DNA of 16,050 nucleotides, from assembly GCA_046566185.1 (NCBI GenBank), contig JBKHXE010000164.1, positions 1 through 16,050 on the forward strand. Direction: 5' to 3'. The stretch comes from SCSIO-59966 sp046566185. GTDB taxonomy: Bacteria > Actinomycetota > Actinomycetes > Actinomycetales > SCSIO-59966. Positions 7,838 through 14,494 of this stretch are shown piece after piece (positions within the stretch are counted from its first letter, which is position 1; every line of letters starts with the position of its first letter). A program made the position numbers and the translations under genes. A model generated the notes under the pieces. It was not told the origin of the DNA, made no database searches, and saw only the letters and a list, made by a program, of their open reading frames with translations.

Positions 7838-9082
7838 TCAGGCCGCCACGGGGCTGAGCAGCCTCTTCAGGGGCGTGCCGGCGTCGGCGGCCAGCTCCGG
7901 CGGGATCGTCTGCCCCATGCTCAGGGCCTTGCGCACCGCCATGTAGTCGCCCGGGGTGTTCACCGCGTCCGCGGCGAGCAGCTGACCGTCCCGGTAGTAC
8001 AGCACCGAGAAGCGCTCACTGCCTGGCTCTCCCCGCACGACGTAGTCGTCGAAGCCGACCGCCAGGCCCGCGATCTGCAGCCGCAGGTCGCCCTGGTTCG
8101 ACCAGAACCACGGGACGTTCGGGGTCGCCTCCAGCCTGCCCGTCAGGCTGGCAGCCGCGGTCGTGGCCTGCGTGACCGCGTTGTTCACCGACTCCAGACG
8201 CACGCGGCCCTCCCCCGTCATCGGGTGGGGCAGGACGGTGCAGTCGCCGGCGGCCACGACCCGCGGCTCGCTGGTGCGGGCGTACCGGTCCACGACGATC
8301 CCCCCGTCGCACTCGAGGCCCAGCTGCTCGGCCAGCTCCGTCCTGGGGACGATCCCGACGCCGACCATCACCACGTCGGCCGGCAGTTCCCTGCCGTCGG
8401 AGAGGACGGCGCCAGTCACCCGGCCGCCCTCGCCGCGGAAGGCGGCGACGCCGCAGCCGAGGATCACGCGTGTGCCGCGGCGCTCGTGCGCCTCCTTGAA
8501 GAAGGCGGACATGACCGGTGCCACCGCGCGGGCGATCAGCCGGTCGGCGACCTCGACGACGGTGACGTCCAGCCCTCGGGCGCGGGCGACGGCCGCCGTC
8601 TCCAGGCCCACGAACCCGCCGCCCACCACCACCACCCGGCGGGCGCCGGCGAGGTGCGCCCGCAGGCGCTGCGCGTCGTCCAGGTCACGCAGGTAGCAGA
8701 CGCCGTCCAGGTCGGCCCCGGGCAGGTCCAGGCGGCGCGGTGCGGCTCCGGTCGTCAAGGCCAGCCGGTCGAAACGCAGGTCCCGTCCGCCGCTCGTGCG
8801 GCCGGCGCCGGCGCCGTCCGGGCGGAGCGACAGGTCCGTCACCCGCTCGCCGCAGACGAGGTCGATGCCCTGGTCGGCGTAGAAAGCAGGCGAGCGCAGG
8901 GCCAGGCTCTCGACGTCGGCCGTGCCGGTCAGGTAGTCCTTCGACAGGGGAGGCCGCTGGTAGGGCGGGTGCGCCTCGGCGCCGACCAGGGTGATCGGCG
9001 CGGTGTCTCCCAGCGCGCGCAACGACACCGCCAGTTGCAGCCCGGCCTGACTGGCGCCGACGATGAGGGTGCCAGTTGTCAT
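7838..9082 (-). CDS. NAD(P)H:ferredoxin reductase (rhodocoxin/putidaredoxin reductase type)
   Basis: This 414-residue FAD-dependent pyridine nucleotide-disulfide-type reductase feeds electrons from NADH to a [2Fe-2S] ferredoxin. The N-terminal FAD motif is G9-A-S-Q-A-G14. The NAD motif GGGFVG is at 154-159, with E177 at the end of the following strand, which points to NADH. The second FAD motif, VVAAGD, is at 275-280. The C-terminal part keeps VPWFWSNQGDLRLQIAG (from about 324), typical of putidaredoxin-reductase relatives that serve oxygenases. The start at 9082 gives the FAD motif its normal N-terminal position and is preceded by CCGGAGG on the minus strand. The reading frame stays open further upstream, to about 9250, but that part would cover the divergent regulatory region and has no family resemblance. 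The gene is divergent from the ferredoxin gene. Confidence 0.93.
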   Translation of the reverse strand: MTTGTLIVGASQAGLQLAVSLRALGDTAPITLVGAEAHPPYQRPPLSKDYLTGTADVESLALRSPAFYADQGIDLVCGERVTDLSLRPDGAGAGRTSGGRDLRFDRLALTTGAAPRRLDLPGADLDGVCYLRDLDDAQRLRAHLAGARRVVVVGGGFVGLETAAVARARGLDVTVVEVADRLIARAVAPVMSAFFKEAHERRGTRVILGCGVAAFRGEGGRVTGAVLSDGRELPADVVMVGVGIVPRTELAEQLGLECDGGIVVDRYARTSEPRVVAAGDCTVLPHPMTGEGRVRLESVNNAVTQATTAAASLTGRLEATPNVPWFWSNQGDLRLQIAGLAVGFDDYVVRGEPGSERFSVLYYRDGQLLAADAVNTPGDYMAVRKALSMGQTIPPELAADAGTPLKRLLSPVAA

Positions 9083-9110
9083 CGCGTCCTCCGGGTTTCC
9101 GACCACGCCG

Positions 9111-9127
9111 CAATGGTAATACCATTG
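9111..9127. promoter_or_regulatory. Perfect palindromic operator between the divergent reductase and ferredoxin genes
   Basis: CAATGGT and ACCATTG form a perfect inverted repeat with 7-base arms and a 3-base spacer (AAT). It stands 28 bases before the reductase start and about 115 bases before the ferredoxin start, where one regulator could control both directions. The form TGGT-N3-ACCA is that of FadR-type GntR operators. A second, nearly identical copy precedes the bicupin gene at 15551. The regulator gene is not in the window. Confidence 0.65.
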
Positions 9128-9242
9128 GCCCGATGTGGGTAGTGTGAAGCGGCGCTGCCCCTTGTGGTGTGCGGAGCGCGCTCGCGGTGCGGCGGCCGGG
9201 CTCTCGATGACCGTGGACAGGACGACAGGAAAGGGCGAGCGC

Positions 9243-9566
9243 GTGCCCAAGGTGATCTACGTCGCAGCGGACGGGCAGGAGCACACCGTGGAGGCGGGGG
9301 TGGGTGAGTCGGTGATGCGCGCGGCCGTCAAGAACGGCGTGCCGGGGATCATCGGCGAGTGCGGCGGGAACGCCTCCTGCGGCACGTGCCACGTGTTCGT
9401 CCGCGAGGAGTACGTGGACCTCGTGGGTGAGCCCGGCGACCTCGAGAAGGACCTCCTCGAGATGGGGGTCGAGGACCGACGGGAGAACAGCCGGCTGTCG
9501 TGCCAGATCTCCGTGTCGCCAGAGATGGACGGGCTGACGGTGGAGGTCGCCCCGCGCGACGTCTGA
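9243..9566 (+). CDS. [2Fe-2S] ferredoxin (adrenodoxin/rhodocoxin-electron-carrier type)
   Basis: This 107-residue plant/vertebrate-type ferredoxin carries one [2Fe-2S] cluster. The ligands are C40, C46, C49 and C87 in the pattern C-x5-C-x2-C-x37-C, within GECGGNASCGTC and LSCQIS. The spacing and the acidic helix between (EPGDLEKDLLEMGVEDRREN) are those of adrenodoxin and putidaredoxin relatives, which serve P450s and some Rieske oxygenases. The GTG start at 9243 sits after AGGAAAGGG at normal spacing and gives the usual N-terminus. An in-frame ATG at 9135 would add 36 residues without family resemblance. With the divergent reductase and the Rieske oxygenase 111 bases downstream, it most likely forms the electron chain of that oxygenase. 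Confidence 0.92.
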   Translation: MPKVIYVAADGQEHTVEAGVGESVMRAAVKNGVPGIIGECGGNASCGTCHVFVREEYVDLVGEPGDLEKDLLEMGVEDRRENSRLSCQISVSPEMDGLTVEVAPRDV

Positions 9567-9597
9567 ACCCTGGCGCCCGACGGCGCGCGGGAGGCGA

Positions 9598-9626
9598 TTG
9601 ACACCGCCGTGTGAAGGTATGACAGT
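9598..9626 (+). promoter_or_regulatory. Putative promoter and degenerate operator upstream of the Rieske oxygenase
   Basis: A perfect -35 hexamer TTGACA lies at 9598-9603. Eleven bases further, AAGGT-ATG-ACAGT (9614-9626) matches the cluster operator form ATGGT-N3-ACCAT at seven of the ten arm positions. It shares the uninterrupted GGTATGAC with the bicupin site read on its own coding strand. TATGAC at 9618-9623 resembles a -10 box, but only 14 bases separate it from the -35, so the promoter geometry is uncertain. The site lies 51 bases before the ATG at 9678. Confidence 0.4.
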
Positions 9627-9677
9627 TAGGCCATAGGCCCTCGCGGGGTCGCGGCAGGACACACAGGGAGAGGCACC

Positions 9678-10964
9678 ATGCTGCGCAGGGAGATCAACGA
9701 GCTGCTCACCCGGACGGGTCCGGGCACCCCGATGGGCGAGCTGTTCCGCCAGTACTGGATCCCCGCGTGCCTCGCCGAGGAGCTTCCCGAGGACGGCTGC
9801 CCGCCGATCCGGCTCAAGCTGCTGTCCGAGCGGCTGGTCGCCTTCCGCGACGGCTACGGCCGCTACGGCCTGATCGACGAGTTCTGCGCCCACCGCGGTG
9901 TGTCATTGTGGTTCGGCCGCAACGAGGGCGACGGCCTGCGCTGCCCTTACCACGGGTGGAAGTACGACACGACCGGCCAGTGCATCGAGGTGCCGTCGGA
10001 GGCCGACAACTCGAGCTTCGCGGAGAACGTCAAGCTCACGTCGTACCCGCTGGTGAAGGTCGGCGACATCCTCTGGACGTACATGGGTGACCCGGCCCGG
10101 CAGCCGCCGCTGCCGGAGTACGAGTTCGCCCTGGTGCCGCCCGAGCAGACGTACACGTCCAAGCGGTGGCAGCAGTGCAACTGGCTGCAGGCGTTCGAGG
10201 GCGGCATCGACTCCAGCCACGTCAGCTGGCTGCACTCCGGCGGACTGAAGAGCGACCCGCTGTTCAAGGGCGCCAAGGGCAACGAGTACAACCTCAACGA
10301 CATGAAGCCCTTCTTCGAGGTGGCCGACAGCGAGGGTGGCCTCTTCGTGGGGGCCCGGCGCAACGCCGAGGAAGGCAAGTACTACTGGCGGATCACGCCG
10401 TGGGTCATGCCGTGCTTCACGATGGTCCCGCCGCGCGCCGACCACCCGATCCACGGGCACTTCTGGATCCCGATCGACGACGAGAACTGCTGGGCCTACA
10501 GCTTCGACTACCACCCCGTCCGCGCGCTGACCGACAGCGAGCGGCAGGCGATGATCGACGGCCACGGGGTGCACAGCAAGAACATCCCGGGCACCTACCG
10601 GCCCGTCGCCAACATGGACAACGACTACAACATGAACCGCGAGAAGCAGAAGAGCGGCGAGTGGTTCTCCGGCGTGGAGGGCATCGCGATCCAGGACTCC
10701 TCGCTGCAGGAGAGCATGGGACCCGTCGTCGACCGCACCAAGGAGCGGCTGGTGCCGGCCGACAGCGGCATCATCAAGGCCCGGCAGAAGCTGTACCGCG
10801 CGGTGAAGGCGTTGCAGGAGAACGGGACCACCCCGCCCGGAGTCGACCCCAACCACCACCACGTGCGATCCGCGGCCGTCATCCTGGAGCAGAAGGAGGC
10901 GTTCCTCGACGCTGCTCGCGACGACGTCAAGGTCCGTCCCGGCGTGCCGATCTCCTCGGTCTGA
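9678..10964 (+). CDS. Rieske non-haem iron oxygenase, alpha subunit (phthalate 4,5-dioxygenase-like)
   Basis: This 428-residue protein is the catalytic component of an aromatic ring-hydroxylating or O-demethylating oxygenase. The Rieske [2Fe-2S] ligands are C70, H72, C89 and H92 (CAHRG and CPYHGWKY). The mononuclear iron ligands are H181 and H186 in EGGIDSSHVSWLH and probably D340 in IQDSSLQESMG; D178 is the bridging aspartate to the Rieske centre of a neighbouring subunit. MGELFRQYWIPACL near the start and ESMGPVVDRTKERL near 345-358 place it with phthalate 4,5-dioxygenase, phenoxybenzoate dioxygenase and LigX-type enzymes, which have alpha subunits only; no beta subunit is present. Electrons should come from the adjacent ferredoxin and reductase, whereas classical phthalate dioxygenase uses a single fused reductase. 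Product specificity cannot be read from sequence. A GGGAGAGG ribosome site precedes the ATG. Confidence 0.93.
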   Translation: MLRREINELLTRTGPGTPMGELFRQYWIPACLAEELPEDGCPPIRLKLLSERLVAFRDGYGRYGLIDEFCAHRGVSLWFGRNEGDGLRCPYHGWKYDTTGQCIEVPSEADNSSFAENVKLTSYPLVKVGDILWTYMGDPARQPPLPEYEFALVPPEQTYTSKRWQQCNWLQAFEGGIDSSHVSWLHSGGLKSDPLFKGAKGNEYNLNDMKPFFEVADSEGGLFVGARRNAEEGKYYWRITPWVMPCFTMVPPRADHPIHGHFWIPIDDENCWAYSFDYHPVRALTDSERQAMIDGHGVHSKNIPGTYRPVANMDNDYNMNREKQKSGEWFSGVEGIAIQDSSLQESMGPVVDRTKERLVPADSGIIKARQKLYRAVKALQENGTTPPGVDPNHHHVRSAAVILEQKEAFLDAARDDVKVRPGVPISSV

Positions 10965-10968
10965 GCGG

Positions 10969-11478
10969 ATGAGTGCAGACACTCAGCTGCTGAGCAGCTG
11001 CGCCCGCGCGGCCTCCGCCGAGGAGGCGCGCTACCGCATCGACAAGCCGATCGCGCCGTCGCGCGCGGGCCGCGTCGTCGCCCTCGACGAGCGCGCCGCC
11101 GAGGTCGTCGCCCGCGCGGCGCGGCTCGAGTGGGCCAACGCCCGCTTCTACGTCTGCGAGTCGGTCGGCCAGGCGGCCGAGGACGTCGTCCTGCGGACCT
11201 TGGACGGCGGAAGGGCCACGCTGGCCGACGAGCTGGCCAGTGCGTCCGTGGTGGTCATGGTCGCGACCAGCGACACCGGCGCCGACTGCGCCTACGCGCT
11301 GGGCAAGGCGTGCTGGGAGCGCGGCGTGCAGACCGCGGGACTGGTGCTGGGCGACGGGACCCACGAGGGCACGGTGGCGGCGGCAGCCGTCGCGGCCCTG
11401 CGGCCCCACGCCCGCGTGCTGCTGCCCAAGGCCGACGAGACCGACGTCGTCGACCTGCTGACGGCGCTGCGGGTCTGA
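10969..11478 (+). CDS. Unrecognised 169-residue cytoplasmic protein
   Basis: I do not recognise this family. The 169-residue protein has no signal peptide or membrane helix. After a polar N-terminus of about 35 residues it looks like a small alternating alpha/beta domain: a strand around VVVMVATSDTG (94-104), a helix ADCAYALGKACWERG (105-119), another strand QTAGLVLGDG (121-130), an Ala-rich helix (134-144) and a last strand RVLLPKADETD (149-159). The pattern suits a Rossmann-like or flavodoxin-like fold, but no nucleotide-binding glycine motif is clear. Four cysteines (11, 63, 107, 115) have no metal-site spacing. It starts four bases after the Rieske gene and ends four bases before the PanB-like gene, so it is almost certainly co-transcribed with both and may be a partner of the PanB-like protein. 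High GC at third positions supports a real gene. Confidence 0.75.
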   Translation: MSADTQLLSSCARAASAEEARYRIDKPIAPSRAGRVVALDERAAEVVARAARLEWANARFYVCESVGQAAEDVVLRTLDGGRATLADELASASVVVMVATSDTGADCAYALGKACWERGVQTAGLVLGDGTHEGTVAAAAVAALRPHARVLLPKADETDVVDLLTALRV

Positions 11479-11482
11479 GCCG

Positions 11483-12316
11483 ATGGCGGAGAAGGTGAGC
11501 CTGCGCGACCTCCAGCGCTGCAAGGAGGAGAGGCGCAAGATCGTCGGCGTCGTGGCCTGGGACTACCAGATCGCGAGGATCGTCGACCGCGTCGGCGTCG
11601 ACCTGGTGTCGGTGGGCGACACCGTCGGCGTCAACCTCTGGGGTCACTCGAACCCGTTCGAGATCACGATGGAGGAGATGCTCGTCGTGGCCAAGGCGGT
11701 GCGCCGCGGCACCTCCCGTGCGCTGGTCAGCGTCGACTTCCCGTTCGGGCCGGTCCAGGAGGGCGTCGACAGCGCCGTCCGCGCCGCGATCCGGTTCGTG
11801 AAGGAGGCCGGCGCCGACATGGTGAAGCTCGACGCCGCCTCCGACCACCTGGACGCCGTCGAGGCGGTCACCCGCGCGGGTGTCCCCGTCTTCGCCCAGT
11901 TCGGCATCACACCGCAGACGGCGCTGCGCTACGGCGTCGAGTACACGTCCGTGCCGTCGGCCGCCGACGCCGTGCCGGTGGAGCTCAAGGAGTCGATGGT
12001 CGCCGAGGCCAAGGCCCTCGAGGATGCCGGCGCCGTGCTGCTCAACTTCACGAACAGTGGGCCGGTGGTCGGCGCCGCGGTCGCCGAGGCGGTGTCGGTC
12101 CCGGTCGTCGGCGGGTTCGGTGGCGGGCCCTGGCTGGACGGCCGGATGCGGATGGTGACCGCGGCCATCGGGTACGCGGCGACAGCCGTCGACGGTGCGC
12201 CCGACACCTACGTCAATGTCGCGCGGCAGACGATGGAGGCGGTGACCCGCTACGCGGACGACGTCCGCTCGGCGCGGCAGCTGCCGGGCGGCATCCCGGT
12301 GCCGCCGGCCCCCTGA
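11483..12316 (+). CDS. Divergent PanB-like (ketopantoate hydroxymethyltransferase fold) protein
   Basis: This 277-residue TIM-barrel protein resembles PanB (3-methyl-2-oxobutanoate hydroxymethyltransferase) in the PEP mutase/isocitrate lyase superfamily. Matching motifs are DYQIARIVDRVGVD (27-40), VGDTVG (44-49; D46 corresponds to metal ligand Asp45 of E. coli PanB), SVDFPFG (83-89; D85 to Asp84), KEAGADMVKLD (107-117) and FGITPQ (140-145). Two key positions differ. The metal-binding Glu114 appears as D117, and the region of catalytic Glu181 (LECVP in PanB) reads LNFTN, leaving N188. It is therefore unlikely to make ketopantoate. Placed in a catabolic operon, it may perform a related aldol, retro-aldol or C-C lyase step on a 2-oxo acid; this is inference. 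The start lies four bases after the unknown 169-residue gene. Confidence 0.8.
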   Translation: MAEKVSLRDLQRCKEERRKIVGVVAWDYQIARIVDRVGVDLVSVGDTVGVNLWGHSNPFEITMEEMLVVAKAVRRGTSRALVSVDFPFGPVQEGVDSAVRAAIRFVKEAGADMVKLDAASDHLDAVEAVTRAGVPVFAQFGITPQTALRYGVEYTSVPSAADAVPVELKESMVAEAKALEDAGAVLLNFTNSGPVVGAAVAEAVSVPVVGGFGGGPWLDGRMRMVTAAIGYAATAVDGAPDTYVNVARQTMEAVTRYADDVRSARQLPGGIPVPPAP

Positions 12317-12365
12317 CGCCGCGCCATCCTGGAGCCCCTGCCCCCGACCGAGGAGTAGTGCCGCC

Positions 12366-13226
12366 GTGCCCAGCGTCGTCGCCGACGGGATCCGCACCCG
12401 CTACGAGGCCACGGGTGACGGCCCGCCGCTGCTGATGTTCTCGCCCGGCGGCTTCGACTCGACGCTGGAGAGCTGGCGGAGCGTCGGCATCTACCAGCGG
12501 CTGAACCTGCTCGACCACCTTCCGCGCCGCTACACCTGCATCACGTTCGACCGCCGCGAGTCCGGGCAGTCCGGGGGCCGGCTGGAGCGCATCTCCTGGG
12601 CCCACTACGTGCGCCAGGGCCTCGGGCTGCTCGACGCCCTCGGCGTCGACTCGGCGCACCTCATGGGCGGCTGCGTCGGCTGCTCGGCCGTCGCCTCGAT
12701 CGGGGTCGCCCACCCGGAGCGCGTCCGCTCGATGGTGCTCTTCTCGCCGGCCGGCGGGGTCAGGTACCGGCTGACGCAGCACTCGCGGTTCGAGCGGCAC
12801 CTGGCCTTCGTCGACGAGCACGGCCTGGCGGCGGTCGTCGACCTGGCCCGCGAGAGCGGTGCCACCTTCACCAAGGACCCGCGGGTCGGCCCGTGGAACA
12901 GCGTGCTGCGGACCGACGAGGCGTTCGCGGAGGCCTACGCGCAGGCCGACCCCGCCCGCTACCGGGTGACCGTCACCGGTCTGTTCCGCTCGATGTTCGA
13001 CCGCGACACGGTGCCCGGCCCGGAGCCGGAGGACCTGCTGACCTGCGAGCTGCCGGCGCTCATCGTGCCGGGGCAGGACACCTCGCACACGCCGTCCGCC
13101 GCGCGGTACCTCCAGGAGTGCCTGCCGCGCCACCAGTACTGGGACGTGCCGGTGGCCGAGCAGACGGAGCAGACCGCGCCGGCGCGGATCCTCGAGTTCC
13201 TGGACGGCGTCGAAGCGGCCCGCTGA
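12366..13226 (+). CDS. Alpha/beta hydrolase with a cysteine at the nucleophile elbow
   Basis: This 286-residue alpha/beta-hydrolase-fold protein resembles the MhpC/BphD-type and esterase-like hydrolases of aromatic clusters. The nucleophile elbow reads G101-G-C103-V-G105, so Cys replaces the usual Ser. The oxyanion region is SPGGFDST (26-33), and TFDRRESGQS (60-69) is the common block after strand 4. The acid is D238 in VPGQDTSH. The canonical C-terminal His after the last strand is missing: the segment reads YWDVPVAEQTEQT. H241, three residues after the Asp, is the only obvious histidine nearby. It could hydrolyse a ring-cleavage product or thioester, or be a non-hydrolytic lyase. The GTG start follows GAGGAG about ten bases upstream. 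It is the last gene of the plus-strand run and meets the MFS gene tail to tail. Confidence 0.82.
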   Translation: MPSVVADGIRTRYEATGDGPPLLMFSPGGFDSTLESWRSVGIYQRLNLLDHLPRRYTCITFDRRESGQSGGRLERISWAHYVRQGLGLLDALGVDSAHLMGGCVGCSAVASIGVAHPERVRSMVLFSPAGGVRYRLTQHSRFERHLAFVDEHGLAAVVDLARESGATFTKDPRVGPWNSVLRTDEAFAEAYAQADPARYRVTVTGLFRSMFDRDTVPGPEPEDLLTCELPALIVPGQDTSHTPSAARYLQECLPRHQYWDVPVAEQTEQTAPARILEFLDGVEAAR

Positions 13227-13232
13227 CCCGTC

Positions 13233-14378
13233 TCAGGCGTCTGTGGGGTCGGGCCCCGGACGGCGGTCGACGCGCCAGGCCGACCGCACCGGGGTGAGGA
13301 TGAGCCCCCCGCCCACCGCCAGCGCGACCCAGACCGGGGCGACGGCGACCAGGGCGGCCGCCGCCAGCGGGGAGACCATCAGTGCCGCGGCCCGGAACGT
13401 GCCGCTGGCGGCCATGACGGCACCGCGCTCCTGCGGATGCACGTTCTCGACGGCGACCGCCGGGCCGGCCGTCTGCAGGACGCCGGCACCGAGGCCGGAC
13501 ACGGCCAGGGCCGCCCCGGCGAGCCAGGGGTTGCCGGCGAGGAGCCCGACGACGCCGACGCCGAGGCCAGCGGTGACCGTCCCCACGACCAGGGACCGCA
13601 CCAGAAGGCGCTTGGCGACTCGGGTGACCGCGGCGGAGCCGACCAGCTGGGCGGCGTTGGCGACCGCGATGAGGACGCCGATGAGGGACGGCGACAGCCG
13701 CGCGGCGTCCAGCGCGACAGGCACGTAGGAGCCGATCAGTCCCCGCCAGGCGCCCGCGGAGGCACCTGCCCAGCAGCCGGCGTCCACGCCCGGCCGACGC
13801 CAGATCCGCTTCTGCGAGCTGCCCTGTGGCGGGCTGAAGGGCGGCAGCCGGTCCAGCAGGGCCGCCGGCACGAGGCCGAGAGCGCCCAGGCCCGCGCTGA
13901 CGGCCATCGCCAGGCTGAGGGAGACTTCTCCCACGGCGCCGGCGAGCAGCGGCCCGGCCAGCAGGCCCGTCGCGGAGGACAGGTTGACGAGGGCCATGCC
14001 CTGGACCGCCGGCCGGTCGCCGCGCACGGCGTGCGTCTGCGTCCCGGTCCAGAAGAAGGCCCGCGAGACGCCCTGCAGCAGGTGGGCGAGCACGAAGGGG
14101 ACGGCGGCGGTGCTCAGTGCCGCCAGGCCGCTGGACAGGACCAGCAGGACGCTGGCGGCGACGACGAAGGTCCAGTCGGCGAAGCGGTTCATCCACGCGC
14201 CCATACCGACCCGGCCGAGCATCTGGGTGACCGCGCTCAGGGCGACGAGCACGCCGACCTGGACGACGCTGTAGCCGGCCTCCAGGGCCAGGAGGGGGAG
14301 CGCGACCACGGCCGAGCCGAGCGAGACGCTGTAGACGGCCGCGCCGCCGGCCGTGGCGAGGGTGTCCCGGCGGCTCAC
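13233..14378 (-). CDS. Major facilitator superfamily transporter
   Basis: This 381-residue membrane protein has about twelve hydrophobic segments in two halves, joined by a more polar stretch near residues 172-200 (LLDRLPPFSPPQGSSQKR). The signature region between helices 2 and 3 reads GRVGMGAWMNRFADW, a variant of MFS motif A. It is a secondary transporter of the drug or sugar/aromatic-acid efflux-uptake type; direction and substrate cannot be told from sequence. It lies downstream of the bicupin gene on the same strand, with a 116-base gap holding a strong hairpin. The GTG start at 14378 has no Shine-Dalgarno of its own. Instead it overlaps the stop of a nine-codon ORF with a perfect AGGAGG, so initiation probably depends on translation of that ORF. 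It converges with the alpha/beta hydrolase gene, six bases apart. Confidence 0.87.
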   Translation of the reverse strand: MSRRDTLATAGGAAVYSVSLGSAVVALPLLALEAGYSVVQVGVLVALSAVTQMLGRVGMGAWMNRFADWTFVVAASVLLVLSSGLAALSTAAVPFVLAHLLQGVSRAFFWTGTQTHAVRGDRPAVQGMALVNLSSATGLLAGPLLAGAVGEVSLSLAMAVSAGLGALGLVPAALLDRLPPFSPPQGSSQKRIWRRPGVDAGCWAGASAGAWRGLIGSYVPVALDAARLSPSLIGVLIAVANAAQLVGSAAVTRVAKRLLVRSLVVGTVTAGLGVGVVGLLAGNPWLAGAALAVSGLGAGVLQTAGPAVAVENVHPQERGAVMAASGTFRAAALMVSPLAAAALVAVAPVWVALAVGGGLILTPVRSAWRVDRRPGPDPTDA

Positions 14379-14404
14379 CGGTGCGCCGGAGCCGGCTCGA
14401 TCAT
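14375..14404 (-). CDS. Nine-codon leader ORF translationally coupled to the MFS gene
   Basis: Read on the minus strand, an ATG at 14404 opens the peptide MIEPAPAHR, which stops at TGA 14377-14375. This stop overlaps the GTG start of the MFS gene as GTGA. AGGAGG (14416-14411) stands six bases before the ATG and is the best ribosome site in the area, whereas the MFS GTG has none. The arrangement suggests translational coupling or a leader peptide. The alternative is that a base has been lost or gained and the MFS protein really starts at this ATG. Confidence 0.45.
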   Translation of the reverse strand: MIEPAPAHR

Positions 14405-14438
14405 GGTGCTCCTCCTGGTGGGACGTCGCCGTCCGCGA

Positions 14439-14474
14439 CGGGGCCCACGGGAGCCGTCGCTCGCGTGGGCCCCG
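14439..14474 (-). terminator. Strong GC hairpin after the bicupin gene (terminator or attenuator)
   Basis: Positions 14439-14449 (CGGGGCCCACG) and 14464-14474 are perfect reverse complements, giving an 11-bp stem with a 14-base loop, 20 bases after the bicupin stop. No U-tract follows on the minus strand. U-less hairpins are often taken as terminators in high-GC actinomycetes. A smaller 6-bp stem (14424-14429 with 14435-14440) overlaps its foot by two bases, so the two may exclude each other. The structure separates the bicupin gene from the MFS gene. Confidence 0.55.
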
Positions 14475-14494
14475 CCGGGTGCGTCGGGTGCGGC

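Noticed and set aside
9135..9242. Upstream ATG extension of the ferredoxin
   Set aside because: The added 36 residues are unlike ferredoxins, and the GTG at 9243 has AGGAAAGGG and gives the normal length.
9083..9250. N-terminal extension of the ferredoxin reductase beyond the ATG at 9082
   Set aside because: The frame stays open, but the extra 56 residues have no resemblance to the family, cross the palindromic operator and overlap the ferredoxin start. The start at 9082 has a good ribosome site and correct FAD-motif position.
9572..9587. Small GC hairpin after the ferredoxin gene
   Set aside because: The stem is only 5 bp with a CGAC loop and no U-tract. It is too weak to call a terminator in DNA of this GC content.
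13060..14196. A 378-codon minus-strand frame offset from the MFS gene
   Set aside because: It is an Arg/Pro/Gly-rich out-of-frame reading of the transporter gene. Only the other frame gives membrane helices.
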